Assembly: GCF_034347405.1 (NCBI RefSeq)
Contig: NZ_CP133778.1
Span: 2,666,001-2,730,000, forward strand
DNA from: Pseudomonas sp. CCC3.1
Lineage (GTDB): Bacteria; Pseudomonadota; Gammaproteobacteria; Pseudomonadales; Pseudomonadaceae
Length of the DNA: 64,000 nt
Reading direction: 5' to 3'
This document shows, one piece after another, positions 29,001 to 37,827 of the stretch; positions within the stretch are counted from its first letter, which is position 1, and every line of letters begins with the position of its first letter. Below the pieces are notes generated by a model that had not been told where the DNA came from, did not search any database, and saw only the letters and a program-made list of their open reading frames with translations. The position numbers and the translations under genes were made by a program.

Positions 29001-29031
29001 GAGCCGGGCAAACCGGCTCGCTGCTTTATTT
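29001..29031. terminator. Hairpin between convergent kinase and GntR genes
   Basis: GAGCCGG (29001-29007) and CCGGCTC (29013-29019) form a perfect 7-bp stem with a GCAAA loop, followed by a short T-rich stretch (CTTTATTT). Its place between two convergent genes suggests a terminator usable from either side, although the T run is weak. Confidence 0.5.
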
Positions 29032-29718
29032 GGAAGGTTCAGCTTGCGTGTCCGGCAGTGAGCCGATACGGCTCAAATCGAGCTGGCGATCAAAGCCTAG
29101 GGTAATGTGATCCGTGGTTCTGGAGCGATAAGCTTCCACGTTCCGGTTTTCGATAGCTGAGATAATCATGTCATGCTCATCACACAACAACGTGATGTCG
29201 GGCACTCCCCGCTCATTATGGAGTCGCCCTACTTGGGGCCCATAATTGAGCGCGTTATACATTTCAACAACGAGTCGGTTGCCACACGAGCCTACTATGA
29301 GCTTATGAAAGTCCGAGTTCGCGTTGATGAAAAAACTATACTGCTCGTACTTGGGGCCGTAGGCGTGCTGGCGCATCTCACGATTTAGTTGCTTGAGCTC
29401 ATCAATCTGAGCGTCTGTAATATTGGCAATGACAGATTCAGCGATGCAGGGCTCAATCAAAAGTCGAGCCTGCCGCCATTGCTGGATGTCGTCAACATTG
29501 GGTTTGCTCGCAACTTTAAACCCTTTGTTATGCTCCAGGACGATCAGCTTCTCCGCTGCAAGGCGGAACAAGGCCTCCCTCACTGGAATGGCTGAGATAC
29601 CGAATCTCTGGCTCAAAGAACTGATCACCAATCTTGCATCAGGGGCAAGCTGGTTTGTCACTATGTCCTGCTTCAGGATGTCGTAGATTTTATTGCTGAT
29701 GCTTTCATTTTGCAGCAT
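29026..29718 (-). CDS. GntR-family regulator, FCD (FadR-type) domain
   Basis: The frame is open to 29829, but the preferred start is the ATG at 29718 (MLQNESISNKIYDILKQDI), where the family homology begins. The winged helix spans ~5-70 (RLVISSLSQRFGISAIPVREALFRLAAEKLIVLEHNKGFKV). The helical FCD ligand domain fills the rest, with NADFHKLIVGSCGNRLVVEMYNAL and a metal-site-like CDEHDMIISAIENRN. FCD regulators respond to organic acids or acyl-CoA-type metabolites. It lies at the end of the catabolic cluster and most likely controls it. Confidence 0.8.
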   Translation of the reverse strand: MLQNESISNKIYDILKQDIVTNQLAPDARLVISSLSQRFGISAIPVREALFRLAAEKLIVLEHNKGFKVASKPNVDDIQQWRQARLLIEPCIAESVIANITDAQIDELKQLNREMRQHAYGPKYEQYSFFINANSDFHKLIVGSCGNRLVVEMYNALNYGPQVGRLHNERGVPDITLLCDEHDMIISAIENRNVEAYRSRTTDHITLGFDRQLDLSRIGSLPDTQAEPSK

Positions 29719-29993
29719 GACAGACGTGTCCGATGGTGAACCATAGCCCCTATAAAATACCATACGTCGACGAGCGCAATGGCAACCTTTTCTATGCAGA
29801 GCCTCATGACCGCACTGTCCGCTGAGCAATCATGACGGGTAGGCGGAAAGCTGTCACACCCACCCACACGCCGCATCAAGAGCCTTTCCCAACGGTATCT
29901 ACAATACACATTTGGGAGCTGTTAACGAATAGGCTGAGCAGTCTGGACGATGGATTGCCTGTCGCGCCTGGGGGCTGCTAACCGTAGCCAGTT

Positions 29994-30010
29994 GCGGCTG
30001 AATCAGCCGC
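29994..30010. terminator. Perfect 8-bp hairpin downstream of the 167-aa gene
   Basis: GCGGCTGA, a single A, then TCAGCCGC form a perfect inverted repeat directly after the 3' end of the 30023-30526 gene. It has no T tract, so it would be an atypical terminator or an RNA 3'-end stabiliser. Confidence 0.35.
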
Positions 30011-30022
30011 CGCTGGTCTTTC

Positions 30023-30526
30023 TCAGACCTTGAATACCAGTTTCGGTCGGGGAGGGTATCCGGCTATCCCACCGATTTTGAATTCAGAAGGCTCATCGTA
30101 GCTCGTGACGGTGGCCGCCCACTGCCTCACTTCCTCATCCCACGCAGGGTCACAGAAATCAGCATTAGGCCAGTAGTTGTGAACCTCCGTGTAATCGAGT
30201 TGCGCAGCAATGGTGCGTTCTACGCCACCGAGCACACACCAGGCTGCGTACATACGTATCTTCCAGCTGGGAGCCGTCAATATGTGCACCGGGTCGTACC
30301 GGTCAAAACCTAATGCAGCGACCTCAGCATCGAAGGAAAACAGGGCAGTGATTGATCCTCCGATGTCAGACTCATCCTTGGCCATGTCATCTACCCAAGA
30401 CAAGAGATAGCCAAGCGACTGAAATTTACTGAGAAGCCTACTTTCCCTTTTTTCGATGGGGCTGGCGACCTCACAGTCCCCTTGGTGTGATTTAGTTCTG
30501 CGAGCGGTGGATATTACCTGAGACAT
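30023..30526 (-). CDS. Hypothetical protein, 167 aa, intact member of a tandem pair
   Basis: A soluble protein of unknown family: a charged N-terminus, a helical middle (KFQSLGYLLSWVDDMAKDESDIGG), a hydrophobic segment WKIRMYAAWCVLGGVERTIAAQ, then the distinctive VHNYWPNADFCDPAWDEEV and a Pro-rich end. The gene 150 bp upstream (30681-31056) is a paralogue, sharing NYWPN-DF near the end, a MSQ start and part of the upstream region. The size and tandem arrangement suggest an immunity-type or regulatory family, but nothing in the sequence proves it. Confidence 0.55.
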   Translation of the reverse strand: MSQVISTARRTKSHQGDCEVASPIEKRESRLLSKFQSLGYLLSWVDDMAKDESDIGGSITALFSFDAEVAALGFDRYDPVHILTAPSWKIRMYAAWCVLGGVERTIAAQLDYTEVHNYWPNADFCDPAWDEEVRQWAATVTSYDEPSEFKIGGIAGYPPRPKLVFKV

Positions 30527-30564
30527 GAAGTGCGATCCTTATTATTGTTATTGGTTCTACAGAT

Positions 30565-30582
30565 TGCCTATGGAGCATAGGC
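30565..30582. repeat. Shared upstream element, copy A (with hairpin)
   Basis: TGCCTATGGAGCA at 30565-30577 recurs exactly at 31091-31103, in both cases about 40 bp upstream of a paralogous gene starting MSQ. In this copy GCCTAT and ATAGGC form an inverted repeat around GGAGC. The spacing suggests a duplicated promoter or operator. Confidence 0.5.
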
Positions 30583-30680
30583 AACACAAGCATTGAAATG
30601 CTGCCTCTCAGTCCCGAATGCATCGGACTGTGATGCGTCATTGGGAAGTCATACTAGAATCTGGTATCACGATGCCTGCG

Positions 30681-31056
30681 CTATACGTCAGCGCCAAAAC
30701 CTGGCTCCATAAAATCTAGATTAGGCCAATAGTTCTGGTAGATTTCGTAATCAATCGCAACAGCAGACGTCTTTTCTTCGGCAGTCATTGATGCGGCGCT
30801 GCCAGCATTTTTCCATTACCAGTTGAGTCGCGATGTATTTCTCCCATCCATCCGCAATCAAGTTTTTCACAAAGTATTCTTTAGCGAAATCGGCAAGCCG
30901 ATTATCACGCTCGATCATCGCATCCAGCACCTGATAGGACATTCCTACAGCCTGGAAAACTGATAGCATCTGGCTGTCCTGCTTCTGATTCAATTGCACA
31001 GCAAGACCAGAATCCGGCGTTGGGAATATTAGAAGTGTGACCATCGGCTGGGACAT
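30681..31056 (-). pseudogene. Frameshifted paralogue of the 167-aa gene
   Basis: The first frame gives MSQPMVTLL to WEKYIATQLVMEKCW and then runs into a Cys/Arg-rich tail. A second frame resumes with MTAEEKTSAVAIDYEIYQNYWPNLDFMEPGFGADV and stops at 30681. The resumed part matches the downstream neighbour (VHNYWPNADFCDPAW), and so does the earlier FQAVGMSYQVLDAMIERD (compare FQSLGYLLSWVDDMAKDE). A single indel near 30795-30815, next to an A5 run, explains the break. It is a decayed duplicate or carries a sequencing error. Confidence 0.55.
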
Positions 31057-31090
31057 GGGGCTTTCTCTTTATTGTTGTTTTATTCCATGA

Positions 31091-31103
31091 TGCCTATGGA
31101 GCA
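31091..31103. repeat. Shared upstream element, copy B
   Basis: Exact 13-base match to 30565-30577, upstream of the frameshifted paralogue. Here the second arm of the hairpin is lost (AAAAAGC in place of TAGGC). Further on, both copies share CAAGC at a similar distance. Confidence 0.45.
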
Positions 31104-31297
31104 AAAAGCAGTGCAAGCTTCAAAGCGGGTGATGTGGCAGGGCGGGGCTAGCGAGCGTAAGCTCCTAGAACGCTGCTGAGTTGAGAGCGCACTCATGGGA
31201 ATTTCACGCCGAACTGAATGTTTCCGCCAGCGCACGCAGTATCCGATCGCGCCAGGTCAAAAACCTGGCACGATCAGATCAGCTACGTCACCAAGAA

Positions 31298-34200
31298 CTA
31301 CTCATTCTCGGAGCTTGGGTTTGGCTGGTCGATAACCGTGAAATGGTTCGCCGCGGGCCAAGGGGTTTCCAACGCTGTAACCCCATCAGGCGTAGGGGCG
31401 AGTGACCATATGCGTGCTTCGATACCGTCGTTCTGCAGCTTTCGCATAAAGTAACGCGCCTGTAGAGCGTCGTGCGTTGCAATCACCACCTGAAAACCAT
31501 GATCAACGATGTAATCACGAAGCACATCGAATACAGATGCAGCATGCACCAGGTCATGGTGCTGGGTCGGGTCGTCTAAAAGCAGCCCGCGCCAGGAAGA
31601 CCACTGATGATCCAACGCCATCGATAGCAGGAAAGTCAGCTGTAAATCAGTCAGCTGCGCTTCGCTCGCTATCACTGGCACCGGAAACTGTTCGCCATTA
31701 ACCTGCACCGATACTTCAGCTCGCTCTTTTCTGTAGAGGCTGCGGAAATCGAGGTTCGTCCCGGTAAACCTCTGCTCCCTAACCACGCGCTTCAAAAGCG
31801 CCTGCCACCGCGGTACGACAGCAAGCACGTGTTTTTGAACATTAGCGATTTCGGTCGAGAGGTGCTGGTTGAGTGTGTCCATGGCATCAGATAGCTGCGA
31901 CAGCCGCTTGTGCTCCAACTGCTCATTTTCCACTCGCTGACGGAGATCCGCAGTAAACGCATCTTCTGAAAGCTCGCCGCGGCGACGATCCAAAAGCCCT
32001 TGAGTCAGACGCGCCTGTTCCAGCTTGCTCCATGCACCGATCTCTATTTTGATCGTTTGCAGCGTTTCTGAGTGACGATCCAGCTCGGCGGCGGATGATT
32101 GCAGCCGGGCCTCATGACCGCTCGCAACTTCTGCAGTGGGATCACCTGCAAGCGATAGCAGGCGCCAGGCTGCTCGGACGGTAGCGAGGCGAGCCTGGGT
32201 ATCTGAGAGCTGAGTTTCTAGCCCGGATACGCTGCTTGTCAGGTCACTGAGTTGTGCTTGATGCCGATCCAGCGCTAACTTTTCGGCCGCCACCTTGGCG
32301 CTGAGATCAACAATCTGGTTGGTGTTTTGGTTTTGCGCCAATGACAACTCTTCCAACGTTTGAGCGGGGGGCGCGTCAGCAGTTATTGCCGCTAAAGCAG
32401 CAGTTGCTTGCTCAAGCCTGCTACTGGCCTCCGATCGCTCCTGCCGGGCCGTGTCCAATGCGCGAGCCGCTGAGTCGTAGGCATCTTTTGCCTTATCAAT
32501 GACATGAGCTTCGAGCGCAGGAGCAAGATTGCTCTGTTTCTCGTCGAGCAGGAGCTTGGCGGAAGCATTTGCATCTTCCCGAAGCCGAATCGATTCTTTG
32601 GCAAGCTTTACCGTATCTCCGCCGAGCAAAACGCTGGATTTGAGATCCTCGATGTCGGCCAGCAGACCTGCTTGCTGGTGTTCCAGCTCAATGATTCTGC
32701 CTTTACAAGCTTTCAGCTCGGCCTCGGCGAGAGCAACCGCGTCGGTACATTCACGGAGCGCATCAGCAGATTTCTTGACCCGTCGTTCGGCGTCCACGAC
32801 ATTGGGATCAATTGCTTCCAAAGCCTTGGCGACACGCCTATGAAGAGTTTCGGCCCCATGCTCTTCGCCACAAAGCGGGCAGTCGCCACGATCGGCAGGC
32901 AAATGAGCGGCGATGGACGCAACGGCTTGCCGGATAGAGTCGGCGGCCGACGTCAAAGTCTCGTGCTGACTCCTTGCTGCCAGCTCCTCAGTTTCAGCGG
33001 CTGTTCTTGATGAAACGGCGGTGCGGAGTTGTTCTTGAAGGCGATCCTCCTCTACCTCCTGATCACTGATGGCACCCGCGACCTGCGCCACGTGCTCAAT
33101 CGCTTGCTCCCACCGAACAACAAGCTCACGGGCAGCCAAGAGGTCTGCATCAATCTGCAGCAACGCAGCGCGTTGCCTATTGATCAGATCATGCTGGACG
33201 CCAAGCTGTTGATTGCTTTCATGCTCAGTGCGCAATGTAGAGGCCAGAGTCTCTGCAGTGGCCAGAGTCTTATCGGCAGTTTCCAGTACTTGCTTGCGCT
33301 GCTCTACGGTTTCTTTGGCTTTGCTCTCATTCACGTGCCGGTTCAATTGCTGAACAATGGCATCACGCTCATCTTGTGCTGTGACCAACTCCTGCTGAAA
33401 CTGCTCATGACGAGTAGCAACCGCCGTGCGATCTTGTACTCTCTGTGAAAGTGCCTGCTTTGCCACAACCAGATCGCTACCGAGCTGCTCTGAACGTGCT
33501 TGCTCAGAAACGAACCGACTGATGAGCCCATCAACTTCAGTTAAAGCCGTGATCTGATCGCGAAGACGATCCAGTTTGGTTTGTACCAATTGCTCCAGCG
33601 CATCATGCACCGTCTCCAAACCATCTTGACCCAGCGGAGGCACAAGTAGACCTGCGGGCAGTTGATCGTAGCTATTCGCTTGGCGCGCAATGTCTGAAAT
33701 GGATTCAGCAATGTTTTCTCTGCTGCGCAGCGCGCCTTGAGACTGAGAAGCTGCAAGGTCTCGCTCCAAGGCGAGGCTTTGCCATTCATTAAACTCTGTT
33801 TCAAGAACTTCAAGTGAGCTCTTGGCTTGTTTCAGTTTGTCAGTGAGCGCGCGGCGAATACTGCCTAGGGCAGAGCTGACCTGCGTGCCATCCTTGCCGA
33901 TTGGCAAGCGAGCCAACTGGGAGCCCGCGACCTTTGGGTCTGCTTGTACCAGCCATTCTCCTTCACGCTGATCCAGCAGGTGAGTGAGCCTCAGCAGAAA
34001 CGGAATGTCGTCAGGATTGGTGTCCGGAAACAGCGGGCTTAGGTCGCCCGTTCTTTCAACGTCGCCAATACTGTTCACCTCCACAGCGGCTTGCACATCA
34101 CCGAAATCCAGGCCCACGCGAGCCGTGCTCTGAGTGTCCCGGATGATGGGCAAAAGATTATCGCCCAGACGTAGGATCTTCCCGGTGAGGCCGAGCTCAA

Positions 34201-34333
34201 TGGCCTCGAAAAATGCCGTCTTTCCGGTGCCGTTGGGGGCCAGCAAGATTGTTGCGCCCTGGCTAAGCTCAATCGTTGTGTCAGCGCTAAACCTGCGGAT
34301 GTTGGAAAGGGTGATGGACTTCAACTGTTTCAT
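31298..34333 (-). CDS. SMC/Rad50-like AAA ATPase of a putative ABC-three-component system
   Basis: A 1011-residue protein. The N-terminus holds a Walker A in ATILLAPNGTGKTAFFEAIE (~28-47). Long coiled-coil arms follow, with a zinc-hook-like CPLCGEEH near residue 485. The C-terminal head contains LLLDDPTQHHDLVHA (Walker B and D-loop) and VVIATHDALQ (H-loop). This is a complete Rad50/SMC-type layout. Its start overlaps the preceding 199-aa gene by four bases (ATGA), and a nuclease-like gene comes first in the operon. The trio matches ABC-3C conflict systems, in which the ATPase is thought to control an effector. The gene appears intact. Confidence 0.8.
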   Translation of the reverse strand: MKQLKSITLSNIRRFSADTTIELSQGATILLAPNGTGKTAFFEAIELGLTGKILRLGDNLLPIIRDTQSTARVGLDFGDVQAAVEVNSIGDVERTGDLSPLFPDTNPDDIPFLLRLTHLLDQREGEWLVQADPKVAGSQLARLPIGKDGTQVSSALGSIRRALTDKLKQAKSSLEVLETEFNEWQSLALERDLAASQSQGALRSRENIAESISDIARQANSYDQLPAGLLVPPLGQDGLETVHDALEQLVQTKLDRLRDQITALTEVDGLISRFVSEQARSEQLGSDLVVAKQALSQRVQDRTAVATRHEQFQQELVTAQDERDAIVQQLNRHVNESKAKETVEQRKQVLETADKTLATAETLASTLRTEHESNQQLGVQHDLINRQRAALLQIDADLLAARELVVRWEQAIEHVAQVAGAISDQEVEEDRLQEQLRTAVSSRTAAETEELAARSQHETLTSAADSIRQAVASIAAHLPADRGDCPLCGEEHGAETLHRRVAKALEAIDPNVVDAERRVKKSADALRECTDAVALAEAELKACKGRIIELEHQQAGLLADIEDLKSSVLLGGDTVKLAKESIRLREDANASAKLLLDEKQSNLAPALEAHVIDKAKDAYDSAARALDTARQERSEASSRLEQATAALAAITADAPPAQTLEELSLAQNQNTNQIVDLSAKVAAEKLALDRHQAQLSDLTSSVSGLETQLSDTQARLATVRAAWRLLSLAGDPTAEVASGHEARLQSSAAELDRHSETLQTIKIEIGAWSKLEQARLTQGLLDRRRGELSEDAFTADLRQRVENEQLEHKRLSQLSDAMDTLNQHLSTEIANVQKHVLAVVPRWQALLKRVVREQRFTGTNLDFRSLYRKERAEVSVQVNGEQFPVPVIASEAQLTDLQLTFLLSMALDHQWSSWRGLLLDDPTQHHDLVHAASVFDVLRDYIVDHGFQVVIATHDALQARYFMRKLQNDGIEARIWSLAPTPDGVTALETPWPAANHFTVIDQPNPSSENE

Positions 34334-34929
34334 TGTGAGTCCTCTTCGCCGAACGCAACAGCCTTCAAGGCATCCGCAACATCACTCCCAGATTGCCCCG
34401 ACAGCAACAATTCCCGCCACGCTTCGAGGTGAGGTAGCACCCATGAATGTGTCAGGCCCAACGTGCCCATGGACGCGAGCAGTGGGTCGCTAATGCTTTC
34501 CAAGCTACCAGAGGGGGATAGGGTCGCCAGAAAACTACGGTCGAGGAAGGAGCCCGCAATTTCTCCCTCTCTGACCACCACCTTCCGGCAAAAGCGGTCA
34601 TCGGTTTCCAGGCGTGCGGCATCTTCGGACGTGACGCCCTCGATCAGCATGAACATATACAGGTCAGCTGTTTGCGGTTCCGCCAGGTTGTCCCGAACAT
34701 CCGCCGCCCAACGAAAAGCCCCCTGGACTTTGGCCACGTCGTAAGAGAACGCGGTGATCAAAACAGTTCGCCACCCGGCACCTTCCCGATTGACCCGTTT
34801 GAGCTGTATCGCAATTGAGTTGATGTCAGTCCAAGGCGCGGCCACTTCTGCCGCGTTAGGAAAATAGACCTCGTAGCGGTCTTCGGCACGGCTCAAGATG
34901 GCAGCGACCACCTCGTCGATTGTTAGCAT
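34330..34929 (-). CDS. Middle component of the putative ABC-three-component system, 199 aa
   Basis: A small soluble protein with AAPWTDINSIAIQLKRVNREGAGWRTVLITAF and ADLYMFMLIEGVTSEDAARLETDDRFCRKVVV. The strand-turn-ERFCRK-type pattern recalls ABC-3C middle components, which couple the ATPase to its effector. It begins 1 bp after the stop of the 657-aa gene and overlaps the ATPase start, so the three genes are tightly coupled. The assignment rests mostly on size and position. Confidence 0.6.
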   Translation of the reverse strand: MLTIDEVVAAILSRAEDRYEVYFPNAAEVAAPWTDINSIAIQLKRVNREGAGWRTVLITAFSYDVAKVQGAFRWAADVRDNLAEPQTADLYMFMLIEGVTSEDAARLETDDRFCRKVVVREGEIAGSFLDRSFLATLSPSGSLESISDPLLASMGTLGLTHSWVLPHLEAWRELLLSGQSGSDVADALKAVAFGEEDSQ

Positions 34930-34930
34930 G

Positions 34931-36904
34931 TCAGAATCCTTTCACATTCGTCTTGATGGCAGACTCGCGGGCGAGCAGGCGATCTTTCAATTGATTGTTG
35001 AAGTGTTGCCGCACCGTTATCAGCGTTCCGTTGCGCAGGTGTTGACGCAAACCAGAACGAGTGACGAGAAGGTGCGGCCGCCGCTCGGCCGCCATGCTTG
35101 TGGCGGTCTCTGCGTCGTCAGCCATACCGATATTCAACAATTCTGTGGGGGAGGAGCTAACTCCGGCCAGGATGACGACCGGGGCGGGTGATGGGCCAAT
35201 GACGTCGATCAAAGGGCCCTCAGATAGCTCTCGAACCTCAGGAGCGGGGCCGGCCGGGCCAGACCAGTATTGAAGGGCGATGCTCAATACCTTGCCGCAC
35301 TGTGGAAAGTATCCCCACTCGTTACCAGTGCCGCCGACTCCTACTGCAACGAGCAGAAGTGTCTGAATTGCAGCCACCAGCAAGTCATGGGTGCGAGGGC
35401 CAAGCCGCAGCGCGTGCTTAGCATTCTTCCCTTCAGTTTCTGGGTACAGAAGTTGTTCCAGAAATTCTCGACGGCTACCTGGATTTGCAGCAAAGCCTGC
35501 CAACCATTCGATCCACATCGCTTCCATCGCGTCGGCGAGGGCCGGATCGGAAATGAGCGTGATCTTCTCAAAGATGCCTTGGCTGACACGCTGCCAGACC
35601 AGTTCGTCCATGGCGTCAGCGAGTGCTTGTGCCTCGGAGTGGATGTCGCTTCGTGATGTAAATACATGATCGGTCGAGCATGCGAGCCGCTCGCTGTTAC
35701 CTACCCACGCAAGGTGATTCAGATCGCTCTCACCGACACCCAGCGTGTGCCCGACCTCATGGCCAACGCTGCCTCGCCATACCGGCTCGTCCCGCATCAA
35801 ACCGTGAGTACCAGCGGGCAGATGCAAAGCCATTCGCAACAACGCTGCAGGGAGAGTCAGATTTGCTCCGATGGGGGCCTTGTATTGAGCATATATCCGC
35901 AGCTTTCGGATTCCCGGCGCGTTGCTCCATATATGCTCAACAACGCCCTGGGCAGACCTGGGTACCAAGGCACCAAGGTCGTGGGTGCCTGCTAATGACC
36001 AAGATTGCCCGGCAGGTAGGACAGTATCGGCCAGCTCATACTGAGCCCATGTTTCGATGTCAGGGCGAAGCTCCGCCCGAAGCGCCCGCAGGACTGCATG
36101 ACATCCAAGCGTTGAAACGTGGGATGTCTCCCAAGTGATGTACATCACCAGTTGGTGAAGGGCGCGCAGTGGGTCGGTGAAATGCCTGGCTAGTGCTGCG
36201 ACGCAGCGCTGTTCAAGATAGGCGTCATTACCCACGCACACTATGGTGACTCGGCGAAGTGTGTCTCTGATCTGGGCCCAATCCTGAAAGCCACACCAGG
36301 TGGTGAGCCACGTGTATGCCCTTTGTGTCGGCCCGTCAGTGCTGTTGGCCAGCTCAGTTAGATCCAGCCCTTCCTTGCGACACAGCTTGCACAGCGCATC
36401 GACATGGTCGACGGTCAGGTCGGCTTTCACCTTCAGAGAGGCGCCTACCAAGGTCAACTGAAACTGACGTTCGGGCAAGGTATCAAAAGTCCCTTTGCCG
36501 GCATGCTTCGCAAGGCTCGCGAATGCTGAATCTAGGACAGAGTTTATCTGCGGTGGTTTTTTTGCTTTGAAAGGCACATTCGAAGGAGGCGGGTTGGGGC
36601 CTGGTATCGGCTGCACCTGTCCTTTGGATGATACGTTCTTCGCTTGTTTTGCTAGGAATTTCGCCTTGTCAGGGTCTTTCGTACAGAAATCACTGGCCTG
36701 GCGTTTGACCTGTAAATGCTCGAGCACATCTTTTTTGTGGTAGATGACCACATCATCCCATTCCTCAATACTGCCTTGCTCGGCACCGATAGCCAGCGGA
36801 GCTAGCTGGCCATCCAGGAACTTCGTGAGCATTTCCGACAGGCGCTGAGCAATCACCAGCCTCTCATAATGAGACTTTTGATCCAGCCGGAACCTTCTGA
36901 TCAT
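34931..36904 (-). CDS. Putative DUF4297/Cap4-like nuclease effector of the ABC-three-component system
   Basis: The 657-residue first gene of the operon. Residues ~45-75 (EEWDDVVIYHKKDVLEHLQVKRQASDF) fit a PD-(D/E)xK-like core with the QxK element, as in DUF4297/Cap4 endonucleases. A Pro/Lys-rich linker follows (~100-120), then a long helical C-terminal region. Near residue 380 the sequence HEVGHTLGVGESD resembles a zinc-protease helix, but this may be chance. ABC-3C effectors are often DNA nucleases, so DNA cleavage after infection is a reasonable but unproven role. The start is the ATG at 36904; the region upstream (to 37527) has no supported gene. Confidence 0.6.
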   Translation of the reverse strand: MIRRFRLDQKSHYERLVIAQRLSEMLTKFLDGQLAPLAIGAEQGSIEEWDDVVIYHKKDVLEHLQVKRQASDFCTKDPDKAKFLAKQAKNVSSKGQVQPIPGPNPPPSNVPFKAKKPPQINSVLDSAFASLAKHAGKGTFDTLPERQFQLTLVGASLKVKADLTVDHVDALCKLCRKEGLDLTELANSTDGPTQRAYTWLTTWCGFQDWAQIRDTLRRVTIVCVGNDAYLEQRCVAALARHFTDPLRALHQLVMYITWETSHVSTLGCHAVLRALRAELRPDIETWAQYELADTVLPAGQSWSLAGTHDLGALVPRSAQGVVEHIWSNAPGIRKLRIYAQYKAPIGANLTLPAALLRMALHLPAGTHGLMRDEPVWRGSVGHEVGHTLGVGESDLNHLAWVGNSERLACSTDHVFTSRSDIHSEAQALADAMDELVWQRVSQGIFEKITLISDPALADAMEAMWIEWLAGFAANPGSRREFLEQLLYPETEGKNAKHALRLGPRTHDLLVAAIQTLLLVAVGVGGTGNEWGYFPQCGKVLSIALQYWSGPAGPAPEVRELSEGPLIDVIGPSPAPVVILAGVSSSPTELLNIGMADDAETATSMAAERRPHLLVTRSGLRQHLRNGTLITVRQHFNNQLKDRLLARESAIKTNVKGF

Positions 36905-37211
36905 ACCGACATCCCTTCACTTCATTATTGTCCCGACCAGCTCCGCTGGCAGTGTGCCACATCCTACCATCGGGCAAAGTGTAAGGGTTCATCATCAATT
37001 CAGGGATTCATGGCATTGCGGCCCGAGCAGAGGAACGCGATCTCTACCCTCTTGACGTCGGCCTACGCCGTCGGAGCGTTCGCATACGCTTTTTTGACGT
37101 TCAGCGAGGGCGCTTGGTGGAAAGCATCGGGCAAATCTCAGGTGCTTCAGAGAGGTAACTGGTTTGGATTGCCGCGTCGGGGGAAAATCGGAGTCCGTGT
37201 AACTTTTCTCT

Positions 37212-37240
37212 TTGATTAGTACACTTAGTGTACTTAATCA
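37212..37240. promoter_or_regulatory. Long palindrome, operator-like copy 1
   Basis: The core AGTACAC-TTA-GTGTACT (37218-37234) is a perfect inverted repeat with 7-bp arms. Symmetry continues outward (TGATT on the left, TAATCA on the right). A related site lies 85 bp downstream, close to eight helical turns, so both would face the same side of DNA. This is typical of a dimeric repressor binding two operators. No regulator gene is adjacent. Confidence 0.6.
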
Positions 37241-37302
37241 GTATCGAACAACAAAATCGTAACTAGCTGATTGTCCGACATCTTTTGTAGAAGTGCGATA
37301 AT

Positions 37303-37319
37303 AGTACGCCAAGTGTACT
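37303..37319. promoter_or_regulatory. Palindrome, operator-like copy 2
   Basis: AGTACGC-CAA-GTGTACT differs from copy 1 by one arm base and the spacer. It begins immediately after a GATAAT that could be a -10 box (37297-37302), so a bound protein would cover the transcription start. The half-site AGTGTACTTATA recurs near 39175, inside the transposase relic. Confidence 0.55.
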
Positions 37320-37527
37320 TATAAAGTTTTATCCGGTTCGGAATTGAAGATGGCTGTTCCGATCATTGATGGAACCAGTGGCGGCTGGCCATTGGTATCC
37401 GCTGAGTTGTTGCGCCCATCAGAATCCGCCCTTGACAGATGAGAACCTAGATCTACGCTTATGACTTACCTTACTAAAGCCATACATCACCAGGCTATAT
37501 CAAACCCAGTGCAATAGGGAGACATAC

Positions 37528-37770
37528 ATGGATAAGCAAGATGGGTCACATGATTCTGCTGTCGAGGTAATCTACACTGAGAATCCCTTAATAGTTCAGC
37601 CACACCTGACCTACATTGTCGACCGCATCACCGGCTGCATTATACAGCTCAGGGTAATGCTTCCTAAATCCACACCAAACAACAAAAACAATCCCGACCT
37701 GAACCTGCCTCCGTTCCTCCTCAAACTTAACACAGCAGCGATACTCCATACCCCCTCGTATAGTCTTTAG
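37528..37770 (+). pseudogene. Relic of TnsB/TniA-like transposase, catalytic-core fragment
   Basis: An 80-codon frame with GGGAG upstream of its ATG. The segment VQPHLTYIVDRITGCIIQLRVMLPKS resembles the first-Asp region of DDE transposases of the Mu/TnsB/TniA group (pattern: Pro-x-Leu-Thr-x-x-x-Asp-x-x-[ST]-x-x-I). The rest soon loses similarity. The later parts of such a protein appear again at 38834-39372, beyond an unrelated gene. Fragment status is inferred; a small real protein is the alternative. Confidence 0.4.
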
Positions 37771-37827
37771 CTTTAGCGGAGTTAAATAGGGGGCGTAGGC
37801 GATCCTGAGATTAAGCACGGAGACAAC

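Larger units (their letters stand above)
36905..37527. other. Long intergenic region with palindromic operators
   Basis: About 620 bp without a gene I can support. It carries two related palindromes (described separately), a possible -10 element GATAAT at 37297-37302 directly before the second palindrome, and a 30-codon ORF at 37350-37442 with no recognisable product. The open frame on the + strand at 36869-37219 overlaps the ABC-3C start and has no coding character. Confidence 0.5.

Noticed and set aside
31251..31269. GCCAGGT-CAAAA-ACCTGGC inverted repeat downstream of the Rad50-like gene
   Set aside because: Could be a hairpin at the end of the ATPase transcript, but it has no T run and nothing else supports a function.
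36869..37219. Plus-strand ORF of 116 codons
   Set aside because: Overlaps the start of the ABC-3C operon on the other strand and has no good ribosome site or homology.
37588..37818. 76-codon minus-strand ORF
   Set aside because: Overlaps the transposase relic and shows no recognisable protein pattern.
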